DNA of 64,000 nt from Syngnathus acus (GCF_901709675.1 NC_051093.1:868001-932000), one strand, 5' to 3'. Counted from the first letter of the stretch, positions 1-11,517 are shown. Program-made: numbers and translations. Notes: a model not told the origin generated them from the sequence alone.

Positions 1-2250
1 ACAGTCCAGGCTACTTTTGGCTCCTCCCCAACATTCATTCAAGTCTCCGAGTAGGGATGTACTTAAAAACAGTACTTCAATGACATACATTACTACTTTC
101 TTGTTAGCCAGATCCAAATGAAGCTCTTTTGTTAGCATGTTACTTTGCGATTTCTTCTTCTGATTGCACCTGTTTACATGACTTTCTGCAAGTCAATTGT
201 TAGGTACTATGAAAAAGGTTATCGCTCAGGAATGCTTCTTATCTGTCTTTGCACATCCTCGCACCTGAAATAGCAAGCATATGCTCCAACACGGAATGAT
301 CATTTTTATTCTCCCCCACCCACCTGCACCTATCGCGGAGCAAAGGTTAACTTTCTGTCGAACCAATCAGGAAATGCTTGGAGGGAAAAGAGCCGCTAAA
401 TCACCCATTAATAATCGGCCCATCGGCGGCGGCGGGCCCCAGAAGACTCAATACAGCAATACAATACAACTCGGACTTCGACACCTGGACGCAAACAAGA
501 ACAGGACAGACTATTTGTGGGTTTTTTTGTCTAAATTGCTCCACAGGCCCTAAATTCTTACAGTTTGTCTTCAGAGGGACGTGGTGGCTGCCTTGATATC
601 AGGAAGGTCGAAGCGGACTCGAGTACTGAGGCCCCAGTTGTCGTGCTTTTCAGACACCGGGGAACCATCAGCTGACACCGCAAGCCAGTAAGTCGCTTCT
701 CATTCAAACGCGGACCAAACCAGAATCACTGAGCGAGTTTGTCCTTCTTGAAATCATAACGAGGCGAATTTCCACCAACGGCCGAGAGCAGCAAAATGGC
801 ACCGGGACACCATTCACATGGTTGACAATCGAAAAGTGCTTGCTCGCTCTGCTCAATTTGCTCCTTTTCTTGGAATGACTTGAATCTTATTCTCCTACTT
901 TGAATGCCTTTTATTATCATCCATGCGCTTGCTCAACGCAACGTTGACCGGCAAGTAGCAAGAGCTTCGATTGTCACCATCGTCGTTTGTAGAAAATCCG
1001 GTTCAAGATTGAATGTAGTGCGGTGGGTTGAACTGAAAAGCAAATTTGAACATAGTGGCGCCGATCCAAAATATCCGACAGCTCATATTACCGTATGACC
1101 GTCTCCGTCATTTGCCCTGGGGGGGGGACACATATCAGAGGAGGCGCCACAATGGCCATTGAGATGAAGCACAAAGAAGTTTTTGTGCAATTTAATTAAT
1201 GGTGGCTATTCACGATTCTAATAGCATCGTTGCTGTCACCACTATTTTGGGGATCCTCGCGTGGCAATCAGAAAATTCCATTTCATTTGCTTAAGTTTAA
1301 TTCCATTTGCACGGCTCAACGTGTGTTTGGGTGCGCAATGTCAACACTGAAGGTGTAAAAGTAGAGCTGCTAGTCGTAAATGTGGTCTTATCAGCAACAT
1401 GTTCCCGGACGACACAATCAGACCATGAAAATAAAGACATAAATAAATGCCCTCGACCAATGACCCCGCTCTCGGCACATGGCGCTCTGACTCGGCTTTT
1501 ATCCGAGCAGCTGTCCAGATGGCAGCGTTTGATAGAGTCCGGGAAAGCGATCAAAATGTCCCAACTTTGGTGAATTGTGAGCAGCGATATGCAGGGGGCG
1601 CAGTTCAGGTTTTGGGATAATAATTGTCATGCGCAAAGAAAAAAAAAGATGAAAAGTCGCTGTCAGTTTGGTTTGTCTTTCTTTGCAAGGCCACTCTTCG
1701 GCGCCCACGAGCGAGGTGCCGATCCCCAAAACAATGCATGCAATCTGCAGCGCCTTTTGAGAATGTTCTTGGCGTTCATCCATCTTGAACAAAACGTCGG
1801 CATTCTGAGCTGCAGTTGCTTTGGAAAGCCAGTCGACTAAGTTCTCGTCAATAATCAACTGGTGAGAAATGTCGTCATTGTTCTTCAAGGTCAGTTGTTG
1901 AGTCCCGCCAGAGGCACGGTTGCTTCCCTGAACACAGAAGGTGGTGCGGTATCAGAAGCACTGACCCATTCATTTTGCGCACATTTTGCTCCTAGGGTGG
2001 TGGTAGTCCACTCCCTTCATTTGGGAGCGCATCGGACGATTACGAGACTTTGACCAAACTGGCCATCGGAGCGCATTGGCTTTTCAAAGCGGTGCCGCTC
2101 GTCAACCCGACGATGCGCTGCTTTTGCAGCGGGCGAGTTTTCTCCGTGTGATCTGCGAGCGGCCGACAGCAATTGTGCGGCCATTGACAGACCCAAATGG
2201 AGGCTGCAGTAGCCTTCACTCGATCCTTAACTTTACATTTGGGCCTTGAC
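1..2250. other. Region upstream of kcnj16, no gene recognised
   Basis: No reading frame here resembles a protein I know and no repeat with clear ends was found. A G run lies at about 1121-1129. The kcnj16 5' UTR exons and promoter may lie in or beyond this stretch but cannot be placed by eye. Confidence 0.4.
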
Positions 2251-2271
2251 AGGGCGCCCGACCCGGTCGCC

Positions 2272-3369
2272 ATGAGCACCGAGAGGCGCGAGGAGGCGCC
2301 TGGCGACACTTGCTTGGCCAGCGTTCACGTCGTTGGCGCCGAGGGCCAGCGGCTTCGCTTCATGCGCAAGGATGGCGGGTTCCCCGTGGCCTTCCGCAAG
2401 GTGCCCGGAGACTGGAGCCCGTACCTGCTGGATCTTTTCACCACGCTGGTAGAGATACGCTGGCGGGTGATGCTCCTGCTCTTCTCGCTGTCCTACATCG
2501 TTTCTTGGCTGTTCTTCGGGCTTTGCTACTGGCTCATGGCGTATGTGCATGGCGACGGCGGCCGTGGCCCCTGCGTGCTCAACGTCTATGACTTCACGTC
2601 AGCGTTTCTCTTCTCAATGGAGACCCAGGCCACCATCGGTTACGGCTTCAGGGGCGTGACAGAAAACTGTGGGGTGGCCGTGGCGGCCGTGACCATTCAG
2701 GACGTCACCAGCTGCCTCCTGGACACCATCGTCATCGGTATTGTTGTGGCAAAAATGGCGTCGGCGCGCAAAAGGGGTCAGACGGTGGGCTTCAGCAGAG
2801 TGGCCGTGGTCAACCGGCGGGACGGCGTCCTGTGTCTGTCGTGGCGGCTCGGAGACTTCAGAGGGAATCACATCCTGGAGGGTGTGGCCAGGGCGCAGCT
2901 CGTACGCCACTCCAAGCAACCACGGGGACCCGTGCTGGTGTCGTACCAGGATGTGGACATCCAGGAGCGGGAGCTCATCCTCGCCACGCCAGTCCTTCTC
3001 GTGCACAAGCTCCAAGCGGGCAGCCCGCTCTACCACATTGGCCCAGAGGGGCTTCCGGAGGAGGATTTTGAGCTGCTGGTGTCCTTCACCTACATGGGCG
3101 ACTCCACCGGCACGCTCCACCAGACGCGCACTTCCTACACGCCTGCCGATATCCGCTGGGCGCAACGCTTCCGTGAGGTGCTTAAAGTGGGCAAGAAGCA
3201 CTACAAGGCGGACTATGCGCTGTTTCACCAGACGGCGTGGGTGGCCACCCCGATGCTGAGCGCCGAGCAGTACGACCGGGGAAGGGCTCCACCTGGCCTC
3301 TTGCGCTCGCTACGGGGCAAGAGAGGCCGCTGCTGCATGGAGGAGGTCATCTGGCAAACCCGTTTGTAG
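2272..3369 (+). CDS. kcnj16: Inward-rectifier potassium channel Kir5.1-like (KCNJ16)
   Basis: Plasma-membrane Kir subunit; in mammals Kir5.1 is mostly silent alone and forms heteromers with Kir4.1/Kir4.2 in kidney and glia. One coding exon, 365 aa from the ATG at 2272. That start is preferred over 2197 because a splice-acceptor-like site ends at 2252, the context is strong (gccATGa), and the distance to the RKDG motif fits the family. TM1 is about residues 65-91, the pore holds ETQATIGYG with GYG at 123-125, and TM2 is about 131-159. The cytosolic domain keeps the Kir5.1-type stretch GDSTGTLHQTRTSY. Compared with human Kir5.1 as I recall it, the M2 rectification site is Asp151 instead of Asn, the residue before the TIGYG signature is Ala, and the C-terminus is about 50 residues shorter, ending without the usual PDZ ligand. 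kcnj2 follows 2.2 kb downstream on the same strand, as in other vertebrates. Confidence 0.9.
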   Translation: MSTERREEAPGDTCLASVHVVGAEGQRLRFMRKDGGFPVAFRKVPGDWSPYLLDLFTTLVEIRWRVMLLLFSLSYIVSWLFFGLCYWLMAYVHGDGGRGPCVLNVYDFTSAFLFSMETQATIGYGFRGVTENCGVAVAAVTIQDVTSCLLDTIVIGIVVAKMASARKRGQTVGFSRVAVVNRRDGVLCLSWRLGDFRGNHILEGVARAQLVRHSKQPRGPVLVSYQDVDIQERELILATPVLLVHKLQAGSPLYHIGPEGLPEEDFELLVSFTYMGDSTGTLHQTRTSYTPADIRWAQRFREVLKVGKKHYKADYALFHQTAWVATPMLSAEQYDRGRAPPGLLRSLRGKRGRCCMEEVIWQTRL

Positions 3370-3436
3370 TCTACGGAGCTTCGGAGATGCTCAGATGTCG
3401 GATTTATTTATGCTTTGACGGCTTTTGGATGTTCAA

Positions 3437-3442
3437 AATAAA
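3437..3442 (+). promoter_or_regulatory. kcnj16 polyadenylation signal AATAAA
   Basis: Canonical hexamer about 70 bp after the kcnj16 stop codon, followed by a T/G-rich stretch. It implies a very short 3' UTR. Confidence 0.6.
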
Positions 3443-3573
3443 GTCTTTAAATGGGACGCTTTTCATGTTCATGTCCACTCACAACACCAGTTTAAAGAAC
3501 AAGTCAATGGAAAGCTCTGCGGCAGCTCAAACTGTCACAACTCGTCTCTGGTCGTTCTATTTTGTGTCTAAGT

Positions 3574-3939
3574 TGTCATGGTTTCTGTTCGCGTCTATGT
3601 GCACTTGCCCCTCCCCTCCTGTGTCTACCCATAATCAATGTAATCACCGTCACCTGCCTCTTGTTACCTGTCGTGTATTTAAGTCCTGTCTGCGTGTGAC
3701 TCGCCTGTTGGATAGTTCTATTCTGTTGGTCTCTCTGTCTGTCTTTGTCACTCTCTGTAAGTTCTGTGGCTGTTAGTTTCTGTTCCTCTGCGAGTTGGTC
3801 TGTTCGTCTGTCGGTTCCCCCTGTCACTCTGCCGTTATGTTAGTTTGTTCCCCTCATCCTCATCTCCAACACCCCTTTCCCTCAATAAACCCTGGTCCAA
3901 GCAGCTTTTTGTCGCCCTGCTCCATTCCTGCCCGTGACA
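3574..3939 (+). mobile_element. Solo-LTR-like repeat between kcnj16 and kcnj2
   Basis: Begins tgtcatgg and ends cgtgaca, giving a 5-bp inverted end pair. It contains a TATA-like tatttaa near 3677 and an AATAAA near 3885, the layout of a fish LTR with promoter and polyadenylation signal. No convincing target-site duplication is visible, so a solo LTR is inferred rather than shown. Confidence 0.45.
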
Positions 3940-5410
3940 CAAACACTGCCACCTTGTGGCCACAAAAAGCGTTTTTCTAGTTGTAGTGTTTTTTTTTTAC
4001 AGTGGTCATTATTTTTAAATGCAGTCATTGTCAAACCTCTCAATTTATTCATTCATCTTCCGTACGTTTATAAGAAAGATGAAACAAAAAGCTAATATTA
4101 CCGTGACAAATATACATTTTTGATAAGATATGCTGAAATATCACACTGCTAATATGATAAATATAATATGAATACTACTAGCAACAAGCGTCAAAGGTAA
4201 AAGAAAACATGTAAGCAGTGCAATGGCAATTAAGCAAGACATTCGGATCAAGTCTCATAAATAGCCAGTCACTTTATTCTGGCACTTAAGCACCCTGAAC
4301 ATTTTGATGGCTCTAAGAAGCAAGCATCATGCTTTGGTTAGCTGAGCATAAAAAAGTCGCTCCAAGGTCCTATTGGCCAGCAGTGGAGGTCGTGCGCACT
4401 CGGGCGTGCGCGCGCGCCGCCGCGTGTCCCTTTTAATCAGCTTGGATCTTTGAGAGAAGCACAAAAGATCCTCTCCGTCTCGACGGTTATGGCACAATTT
4501 GGTGCAGCGGGCAGCAGCCTCAGCGAGGGCGAAAATAAGAATAGCGGAGCAGCCAGCCAGAACCAAACCAAACAAGATCGCGTGTGTTGCATTTATTGGA
4601 CACAAACAGATCAGGAAACAGCACTTTTGCTCTACAAGGGCCAACAGGTGAGCACAAGAAGAATGTATCCCAAGGAGTTTTTAATCAAATTAGTACCGCT
4701 AATACTGATATCATCACTGAAAAAAACATGAGTCATGCATGCCATCTATTTGTTCATCTTAGAAGAGCAACTGTGTAAAAGGGGTAAACTGCTAAGGGGG
4801 AAAGGTTTTTAATTATTTAAACGTTATGTTTTCATGAGCGCTACAACCTATCCCTATTAATTTGTGGACCCCCCCCCCCCCCCCCTCCATCAAGAAAGTG
4901 CCGCTTTTATGTAAGCAGTTTCCATGTAGCAGCCTCAACTTCTGAGCATTGAAGCTTTTGCGGGTTTGGTCACTCAGCGACAAAATAGGTCACGAGCACC
5001 AAAAAGGGATTTTGCTCAGAAAGAAAGTCACATGCATCCATTCAATTGCATCTCATTTCTTACAAGCAGACACGTATGGCTTGAATGTGAAAATAGAAGC
5101 TGCTTGACAATAACAACACATTTTGGAGTCACAGACAGCTTTGATTCTTTTAGACTTGTTCAAAATCTTGCTGAGTTCTAAAAAAAAAATTAGGCTTGCA
5201 AAGCGCAAAGGATCAACTCTCCGAATACCAGCGCACCCCATGCATGGAAAAAGGCACCGCAACTGCGTTTTCCTCCAGCACAAGTGCCGCTGCCGTCTTG
5301 CAGCCCGAGTTGGCGCTGCATTATTTAGGTCGGAGGTGATAACACACCTGCAAGCACCTTTGGCTCCTGCCAATAACTTTCAAAGTGCGCTTCAGCCTCG
5401 CTCTTCTTTC
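3940..5410. other. Intergenic region kcnj16-kcnj2
   Basis: AT-rich with a C run at 4869-4885 and a GC-rich alternating purine-pyrimidine patch near 4400-4425. No gene recognised. It may contain the promoter and an upstream noncoding exon of kcnj2. Confidence 0.4.
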
Positions 5411-5415
5411 CACAG
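5411..5415 (+). promoter_or_regulatory. Candidate splice acceptor of the kcnj2 coding exon
   Basis: A pyrimidine-rich run ending in cacag precedes the kcnj2 coding exon by 130 bp. A second tttccacag ends at 5527. Vertebrate KCNJ2 has a noncoding first exon spliced to a single coding exon, so one of these is probably the 3' splice site. Confidence 0.45.
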
Positions 5416-5545
5416 CCCGCTCCGCCGATGAGGACTCGAGCGGAGGAGTGAGCCGCCTTCATCGGGGTTCTCTGCCGCCATCGTCCGGCAGCGTTTCTCC
5501 GGCCAACACTGGGACTGTTTTCCACAGCAGAGGCGGGCAGAGAGG

Positions 5546-6853
5546 ATGGGGAGCGTGCGAAGCCACCGCTATAGCATGGTGTCCGAGGAGGAGGACGGCG
5601 CCAGGCCGGCCGATGGCGCGGCGCCCAACGGCTACGGTGACAAAGGCGTGCGCCGGCGGCAGAGCCGCTTTGTACGCAAGGACGGCCACTGCAATGTGCA
5701 CTTTGTCAACATGAGCGAGCAGGGCCGGCGCTACCTGGCGGACATCTTCACCACCTGCGTGGACATTCGCTGGCGTTGGATGCTGCTCATCTTCTGCCTT
5801 TCCTTCCTGCTCTCGTGGTTGCTCTTCGGCCTGGTCTTCTGGTTGCTAGCACTCTCACATGGCGACCTGGAGGCTGAGACGCATACATGCGTGTCCAACG
5901 TGGACAGCTTCACGGCCGCCTTCTTGTTCTCCGTGGAGACACAGACCACCATCGGCTACGGCTACCGCTACGTGACGGAGGACTGCCCGGCGGCCGTATT
6001 AACGGTGGTCCTGCAAAGCATTGTGGGATGCCTGGTGGACGCCTTTGTCATCGGCGCCGTCATGGCCAAGATGGCCAAACCCAAAAAACGCAACCAGACA
6101 CTGGTGTTCAGCCACCACGCCGCTGTGGCCATGAGGGACGGCAAGCTGTGCCTCATGTGGCGCGTGGGCAACCTGAGGAAAAGCCACCTGGTGGAGGCTC
6201 ATGTCAGGGCGCAGCTACTCAAGTCACGCACAACGGCTGAGGGCGAGTTCATCCCGCTGGACCAGGCCGACGTGGACGTGGGCTTCGACAGTGGCGTGGA
6301 CAGAATCTTCCTCGTGTCCCCCATCACCATCGTTCACCAGATCGATGAGGACAGCCCCTTCTACGAGATGAGCAAGCAGGAGCTGGAGACATCCCAGTTT
6401 GAGATTGTGGTCATCTTGGAGGGCATGGTGGAGGCCACGGCCATGACCACACAGTGCCGCAGCTCCTACGTGGCCAGCGAAATCCGCTGGGGCCACCGCT
6501 TCGAACCGGTGCTCTTCCAAGACCGCGACCGCTACAAGGTGGACTACTCGCGCTTTGACAAAACCTACGAGGTGTCCGGAACGCCGCAGTGCAGCGCCAA
6601 AGAGCTCGCTGAGAAGACATGCCGCGCCTCTGGCCCTGCCCACTCCTTTTGCTATGAGAACGAGGTGGCTCTGGAAAAGATGGAGGTGGTGGAGGACGGC
6701 GCCACGCGCCGCAACGCTTCGCGCCACAACGCTCCGTGCCACAACGCTCCGCGCCACAACGCCACATGCCACAACACTTCACGCCGAGACACCGACCCGG
6801 GCAGTCTGCGCTCTTTGGAGTCGAGACCTCTGACAGCTGAATCGCAACTCTAA
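5546..6853 (+). CDS. kcnj2: Inward-rectifier potassium channel Kir2.1-like (KCNJ2)
   Basis: Strong inward rectifier (IK1) of the plasma membrane; tetramer gated by PIP2. Intact single-exon frame of 435 aa starting MGSVR, as in Kir2.1. TM1 is about residues 77-103. The pore has TQTTIGYG with GYG at 137-139. TM2 is about 147-173 with the polyamine and Mg rectification Asp165. The PIP2-contact stretch KMAKPKKR follows TM2. The cytosolic domain keeps the acidic rectification Glu in HLVEAH and in LEGMVEAT. The ER-export motif FCYENE and a class I PDZ-type end (SQL) are present. Similarity to Kir2.1 (for example [20 protein letters not shown]) is higher than to Kir2.2. Fish have two KCNJ2 co-orthologues and I cannot tell a from b. 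Unusual: residues about 388-413 are a repeated His-Asn tract (see the repeat entry). Confidence 0.93.
   Translation: MGSVRSHRYSMVSEEEDGARPADGAAPNGYGDKGVRRRQSRFVRKDGHCNVHFVNMSEQGRRYLADIFTTCVDIRWRWMLLIFCLSFLLSWLLFGLVFWLLALSHGDLEAETHTCVSNVDSFTAAFLFSVETQTTIGYGYRYVTEDCPAAVLTVVLQSIVGCLVDAFVIGAVMAKMAKPKKRNQTLVFSHHAAVAMRDGKLCLMWRVGNLRKSHLVEAHVRAQLLKSRTTAEGEFIPLDQADVDVGFDSGVDRIFLVSPITIVHQIDEDSPFYEMSKQELETSQFEIVVILEGMVEATAMTTQCRSSYVASEIRWGHRFEPVLFQDRDRYKVDYSRFDKTYEVSGTPQCSAKELAEKTCRASGPAHSFCYENEVALEKMEVVEDGATRRNASRHNAPCHNAPRHNATCHNTSRRDTDPGSLRSLESRPLTAESQL
6704..6785 (+). repeat. Coding minisatellite in the kcnj2 tail
   Basis: Several imperfect copies of a 12-15-bp unit built on cgccacaacgct encode repeated R/C-H-N-A/T. 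This tract lies between the ER-export motif and the PDZ ligand and has no counterpart in mammalian Kir2.1 as I recall it. Confidence 0.75.
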
Positions 6854-7375
6854 TAGCGCCCCGTTTGGAGACGGAAACCGACAATCCTTGCAAAGTTTCC
6901 CGTCTCCGAAGCGTGGCGGCGAGAACGCAAAGTTGAGTCTTCCTTCAAACACACGCTGTGGCTTTCTAGCAGCGCCTTTGTGCCATCATTGTCACCACGC
7001 AACGACATTGGAACTAGTGGCGATCGTTGTGCATCGCCAGCAGTTGAGCGTTTCTTCAAAGCTTGTCATGCTTTCAAAAATGCCACGGCAGAACTTTGGC
7101 CAAAGTTCCTCCAACCGCCCAGGGCACGCCAGGCCGACCGACCGTGCGGCCACAGCATTCGGCTACGGCACCCTTTTGCACCTCGTCATCGGTGGCTGCC
7201 CAACCCCCATGTTTGGATTGAAGCCACGTCAACTGACTGAAAGACTCACGGCGCTAGCATCCCTTTGTGTTCCGCTTTTCTCCCTCCCTCTTAGTGCCGC
7301 CTGGCCTGAAAAAAGCACGCACTTTATCCATTCTGCGCCACGGTCATCCAAAGCAGTTTTGTCCCTTGGCTTTGC

Positions 7376-7381
7376 AATAAA
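7376..7381 (+). promoter_or_regulatory. kcnj2 polyadenylation signal AATAAA
   Basis: AATAAA about 520 bp after the kcnj2 stop, followed by a GT-rich stretch. It would end the 3' UTR near 7400. Additional distal signals are possible, since mammalian KCNJ2 has a long 3' UTR. Confidence 0.5.
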
Positions 7382-8496
7382 ACACGTTGAAAGTGACCGC
7401 AGTGTTTTCTCAGATCAATGCGCCATTGCGTAAGAGGCAATCAATGGATGAATGCAATCAATGGATGTGCATTACGCCACACGCAGGGCATGCAAATTTG
7501 GAGACAGGGCCTGATCGATGCGCATTTGATTTTGTTCTACACATGCATGAGCCTCTGGGCTTTTTCCACATTAGCCAATCAAAGTGCCACTCAGCTCCGC
7601 TCTAAATACTCCCTGCACTCCCTTACACGTACACTCCGCCCAAGTCTTGGCGAGTCTTTGGTTGATAGGGGGAGTGCCAAGACCAGTTCTCAACACACGT
7701 CTGCTTGATGAGAACATAAGTTGAAGCTAACCTGTTCAAAACTTTCCGTTGAGCTTTCAGAGCGTGGCCAGCGCCTGGTCAGAATGGACGCAGAGCTTCA
7801 ACCGGCTCGCCCCAAAACAGGCCCGGCCCGACCCGGCCTGCGGAATAGAGCAGGAACCAAATGCGAGGTGCCCTAACTGAAAATCATCTGACTAATTTGG
7901 ACAAATTTAAATTTTTCTTCATCCCGTCAAACTTCGCCAGCATGCTACGCCTCATACGCAGTGATGGAATAAAGTTCTAAGCCTGCTCATGGTGCGCGCG
8001 ACTCGTTAAATTAGCAAGCAGCACACCGGCTGGCCAGACTCGGACACATGAAAGCCTCCGTCACATTTTAGACTGAAGGAGATTAGTGGATCCAATCAGC
8101 GGTGACATTGAGCCAGCGCCAGGCGTGACCTAATCATCCGATGCCGCCGAGCCAAGCTGAGTGAATCCCCTCTGAACGAAGCGAATGCCCGGGATTTTTG
8201 GGATTATTTTTCAGCCTTCGGGATCGGACTTTAGGATCCGTAACGTTAATCCGCCTGAGACGAAAGCAAAAGTTACAAACCCTCCTGTGGAGCACAGAGG
8301 GAATCGGGGCTGAGCCCATTTCCGCACCTGTCCCCACTACGGATGCTAGCAGGCAGATGTTTAAGTGCGCCTCGTTGTCGTGCTGCCGGAGACGACGGAG
8401 GCGGCCTTTGCACTCTGGTCGGATCCACGAGCGGAGGACAGCCGCGGTGGAAATCGGTGGGGTCCCATCGTCATCAGTCTCCCCATGACAGCGGCG
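7382..8496. other. Intergenic region, nothing recognised
   Basis: About 1.1 kb of unique-looking sequence downstream of kcnj2. Only short frames without recognisable protein content. Confidence 0.4.
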
Positions 8497-8504
8497 CTCT
8501 ATAG

Positions 8505-9481
8505 CAGTGTTTGTCAACCTTTGTTTCATTAACGGCACACCTTCTCATTGGAAAAAATCTCGAGGCACACCACCAACAAAAATCTGTTAAGTGTTACACC
8601 AGCATCTATATTAAAATTAAAAGACGTAAAGTCCTATTCCTATATATGTATGGAGAGTCAAATAATTGAATATAATAAATACTAAATATTCTTTAAATTG
8701 TATTTCTTTTTTTAAATAAAAGTGACGGTTTTTTAAAAATCCGATGGTCCGATGAAAATCAGAGCATGCAGTTCAACTGGAGAACCTGGATTGTTCATTT
8801 TTCACCAACATAAAATACACAGTCAAGTCGAGACACCTCGACTGTGATAGCCACTCAGCTGCTGTCAGAACAGCTTTAAAAGTGACTGTTTACAGTAAAC
8901 AGTCATGTTGACTCTTTTGGATTTTAATCACAATCACTTTCAATAGTTTATTCTACTGAAAGTGATTGTGATTAAAATCCAAAAGAATCAACATGACTTT
9001 GTTTACTGTTTTAGACTAGCTCTATAAATATTGCGACAATAAGAACAGTCACTTTTAAAGACACTCTGCTGTTCTGACAGCAGCTGAGTGGCTATCACAG
9101 TCGAGGTGTCTCGACTTGACTGTGTATTTTATGTTGGTGAAAAATAAACAATCCAGGTTCTCCGGTTGAACTGCATGCTCTGATTTCCATCGGACCACAA
9201 ACGCACCACCGCCGTCATTGCTTCACTCTTAGCAAAAGCACACAGCAACACACACATAAACTGATAATCAGACCGACACAACATGAAATCTCAAGATTCT
9301 CCGATTTGCCACGTGTGCACGATTAGCAAGTGGCTGACCAGGCCTTGCGCTAACAGACCAGTGGTTTGGCGATCCTGTTTACAATGCACTCCGAAAATAA
9401 TATTGGACAATTTCCCATGGCACAGCTGAACATCTCTCACGGCACACCAATGTGCCGCGGCACAGTGGTTGGGAAACACTA
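8505..9481. mobile_element. Non-autonomous hAT element with 8-bp TSD
   Basis: Flanked by the perfect 8-bp direct repeat ctctatag at 8497-8504 and 9482-9489. Ends are imperfect inverted repeats (cagtgtttgtcaacc against tagtgtttcccaacc). No transposase is encoded. The 8-bp TSD and terminal sequence are typical of hAT elements. Most of the interior is one large palindrome (separate entry). Confidence 0.88.
8745..9197. repeat. Large internal palindrome of the hAT element
   Basis: Two near-perfect inverted arms of roughly 200 bp meet near 8948-8955, with one unpaired patch in the right arm around 9013-9045. Transcription across it would give a long hairpin. Confidence 0.85.
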
Positions 9482-9699
9482 CTCTATAGAAGCAACACTA
9501 GCAAAAACAAAGTCGAACCCTGAAACAATGGCAACAACATTTGTTCAAAAGCCAAGCTTGATCTTAACAGCAACAGCAAGCAAAAACTCCAAACACAAAG
9601 CCGACTAAAATCCTAATCCCAAACGGCTCCAGCGTCCATTTCTGTCAAAGCAACTCGGTGACTCATCGGATTGGCGGGCGTATGGCTGCCGAGTTCTCG

Positions 9700-9815
9700 A
9701 CTATGATCGTGGAGTGATCGGCTGGCGACCGCTTCGGGGTGTCCCCCGCCTACCGCCCCAAGTCGGCTGGGATGGGCTCCGGCACGCCCGCGACCCTCGT
9801 GAAGACAACGACTAA
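9700..9815 (+). repeat. Dispersed repeat fragment, Rex3/RTE LINE 3'-end-like
   Basis: The stretch tggcgaccgcttcggggtgt and the following cccgcctaccgcccc resemble the 3' end of Rex3/RTE LINEs that is scattered through fish genomes. Both edges are lost; assignment is from memory of the family. Confidence 0.4.
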
Positions 9816-10069
9816 CGACCTTATGTAAGGCCACCTCCGAGTCATCCTTTCCCAAAGTACAACCGATGTTGTCTTTGCTTGCAGCCTCAAGTGCGGCCGG
9901 CATTGAGTTTCTTCAACGTGGCGTGCTCCACTCTGAGTGCTTTTCTTTTGTCGTCACTGTTGTCAAAGAGCGGAGGCTCTCTCAGGCAAAAAAAAAGACG
10001 CCCCGTGCTAGAGAATTCTTGCTCGCCACCCTGAGGAATTACAATTTGCAGAGAAGTGCGCGCGTCATA

Positions 10070-11342
10070 TGTGAGACTCTCAACGGGATCACCAATGGAG
10101 TGATGTTCCATTTATTTATTATCTTTCTGTGTGTTCACAATTGTCATAGTGATCTTTCTGGTGATTTCTTAACTAGGTTGGATGTATTTTTTTTGTTAAC
10201 GTTGATTTCTCCGACTGCCCGTGATCATTTAGTGTGTTCGAAAAGAGGAAAGGGACGTACGTGAATGTGGAAAAGGCGGCCCTGTATGAGAGATTCAAGA
10301 TTCAAGATTCAAGAGTTTTTATTCGCCATGTTTGAGCGTGCCAAACAAGGAATTTGACTTCGGTAAATCACAGCCTCTGTTCAACATTTAGGTGACTAAC
10401 AACACTCAGGACATATGAAAAATGGCAAATATTCTCAAACATCCCCTGATCTTAAACTCCCAAGAGGGCAAGGAAAAACTCAAAACTCCAGCTAGGGGAA
10501 ATGAGAAACCTTGAGAAGAGACCACAGATGGGAGGGTCCCTCTTCCAGGATGACCAGGCTGCAATGGATGCAGAGAGGACACATAGTACAAACAGTGTAG
10601 ACAATTCAAAAAAGGTGTGGAGAGCAGGATGTTATTGCACAGTAATGACTCTGAGACTCTAAGAGTGGTGCGAGTTCATCAGAGCAACAGCCTGGGGGAA
10701 GAAGCTGTCTCTGTGTCTGCTGGTTTTGGCGTACAGAGCTCTATAACGCCGTCCGGAGGGGAGTCGTTCAAACAGACTGCAGCCTGGGTGAGAAGGGTCT
10801 GTAGAGATGTTCCTTGCACGTTTCCTGGTCCTGGACAAGTCTTGGATAGATGGGAGGTTGATTCCAATTATCTTTTCTGCAGTCCTGATTGTCCGTTGCA
10901 GTCTGTGCTTGTCTTATTTGGAGGCCGATCCAAACCAGACAGTGATGGAGGTGCAGAGGACAGACTCGATGATGGCAGTGTAGAAGGTCTTCAGCAGCTC
11001 TCGCGGCAGGTTGAACTTCTTGAGCTGTCTCAGGAAGTACAGCCTCTGCTGGGCCTTCTTCCGGACAGAGTCTATGTGGCCGGTCCATTTCAGGTCCCGA
11101 GAGATTGTGGTTCCCAGGAACTTGAAGGTGTCTGTGGAGAGAATAGTATTACTGCGGATAGTGAGGGGTAAAAGTGGTGAAGGGTCTCGCCTGAAGTCCA
11201 CTGTCATCTCCACGGTCTTGAGCGGGTTCAGATCCAGGTGATTTTGGCTGTTTGGCTGGTGAGAGAAGTTGAAGAGGAATAAAAACACCCTTGAAAGACA
11301 AAACTTGCCCCTCGTTGTGACTCGTGACTCGGAGCCGCAACA
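10070..11342 (+). repeat. Gypsy 5' LTR split by a LINE fragment
   Basis: LTR sequence is 10070 to about 10290 and about 11256 to 11342; the middle is an inserted LINE. The order of blocks matches the three 3' LTR pieces. An AATAAA lies near 11278 and the LTR ends in the canonical CA. Confidence 0.8.
10291..11257 (-). mobile_element. 5'-truncated LINE fragment (CR1/Rex1-like group)
   Basis: Minus-strand insertion in the gypsy LTR. Its 3' tail is the repeated gattcaa at about 10292-10312, and tgagag flanks both sides as a probable short TSD. The translated part at 10914-11288 (-) is the end of a reverse transcriptase: TFKFLGTTIS followed by QRLYFLRQLKKF, typical of the post-palm region of fish non-LTR retrotransposons. 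Confidence 0.7.
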
Positions 11343-11347
11343 TATTT

Positions 11348-11365
11348 TGGCGAGCCAGCAAGGAG
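11348..11365 (+). promoter_or_regulatory. Gypsy primer-binding site, tRNA-Arg-like
   Basis: TGGCGAGCCAGCAAGGAG, five bases after the 5' LTR, is complementary with one mismatch to the 3' end of a vertebrate tRNA-Arg ending in TGGCTGGCTCGCCA. Confidence 0.6.
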
Positions 11366-11517
11366 CAAGTTTTTTTTTTGTTCGAGATCAGTGACAGATC
11401 TGAGTGGTTAGCACCGTTAGCGGCTAACGTTAGCGCGTGGCTACCAACGAATCCCCCCCCGCTCCAACAACGAACCGGGATCTTCCTGACAAACGGATCA
11501 CCTCGTGAGTGCCGAGG

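Noticed and set aside
2197-2271. Upstream ATG extending kcnj16 by 25 codons
   Set aside because: A splice-acceptor-like site at 2245-2252 lies between it and the better-placed ATG at 2272, and the extension does not resemble the Kir5.1 N-terminus.
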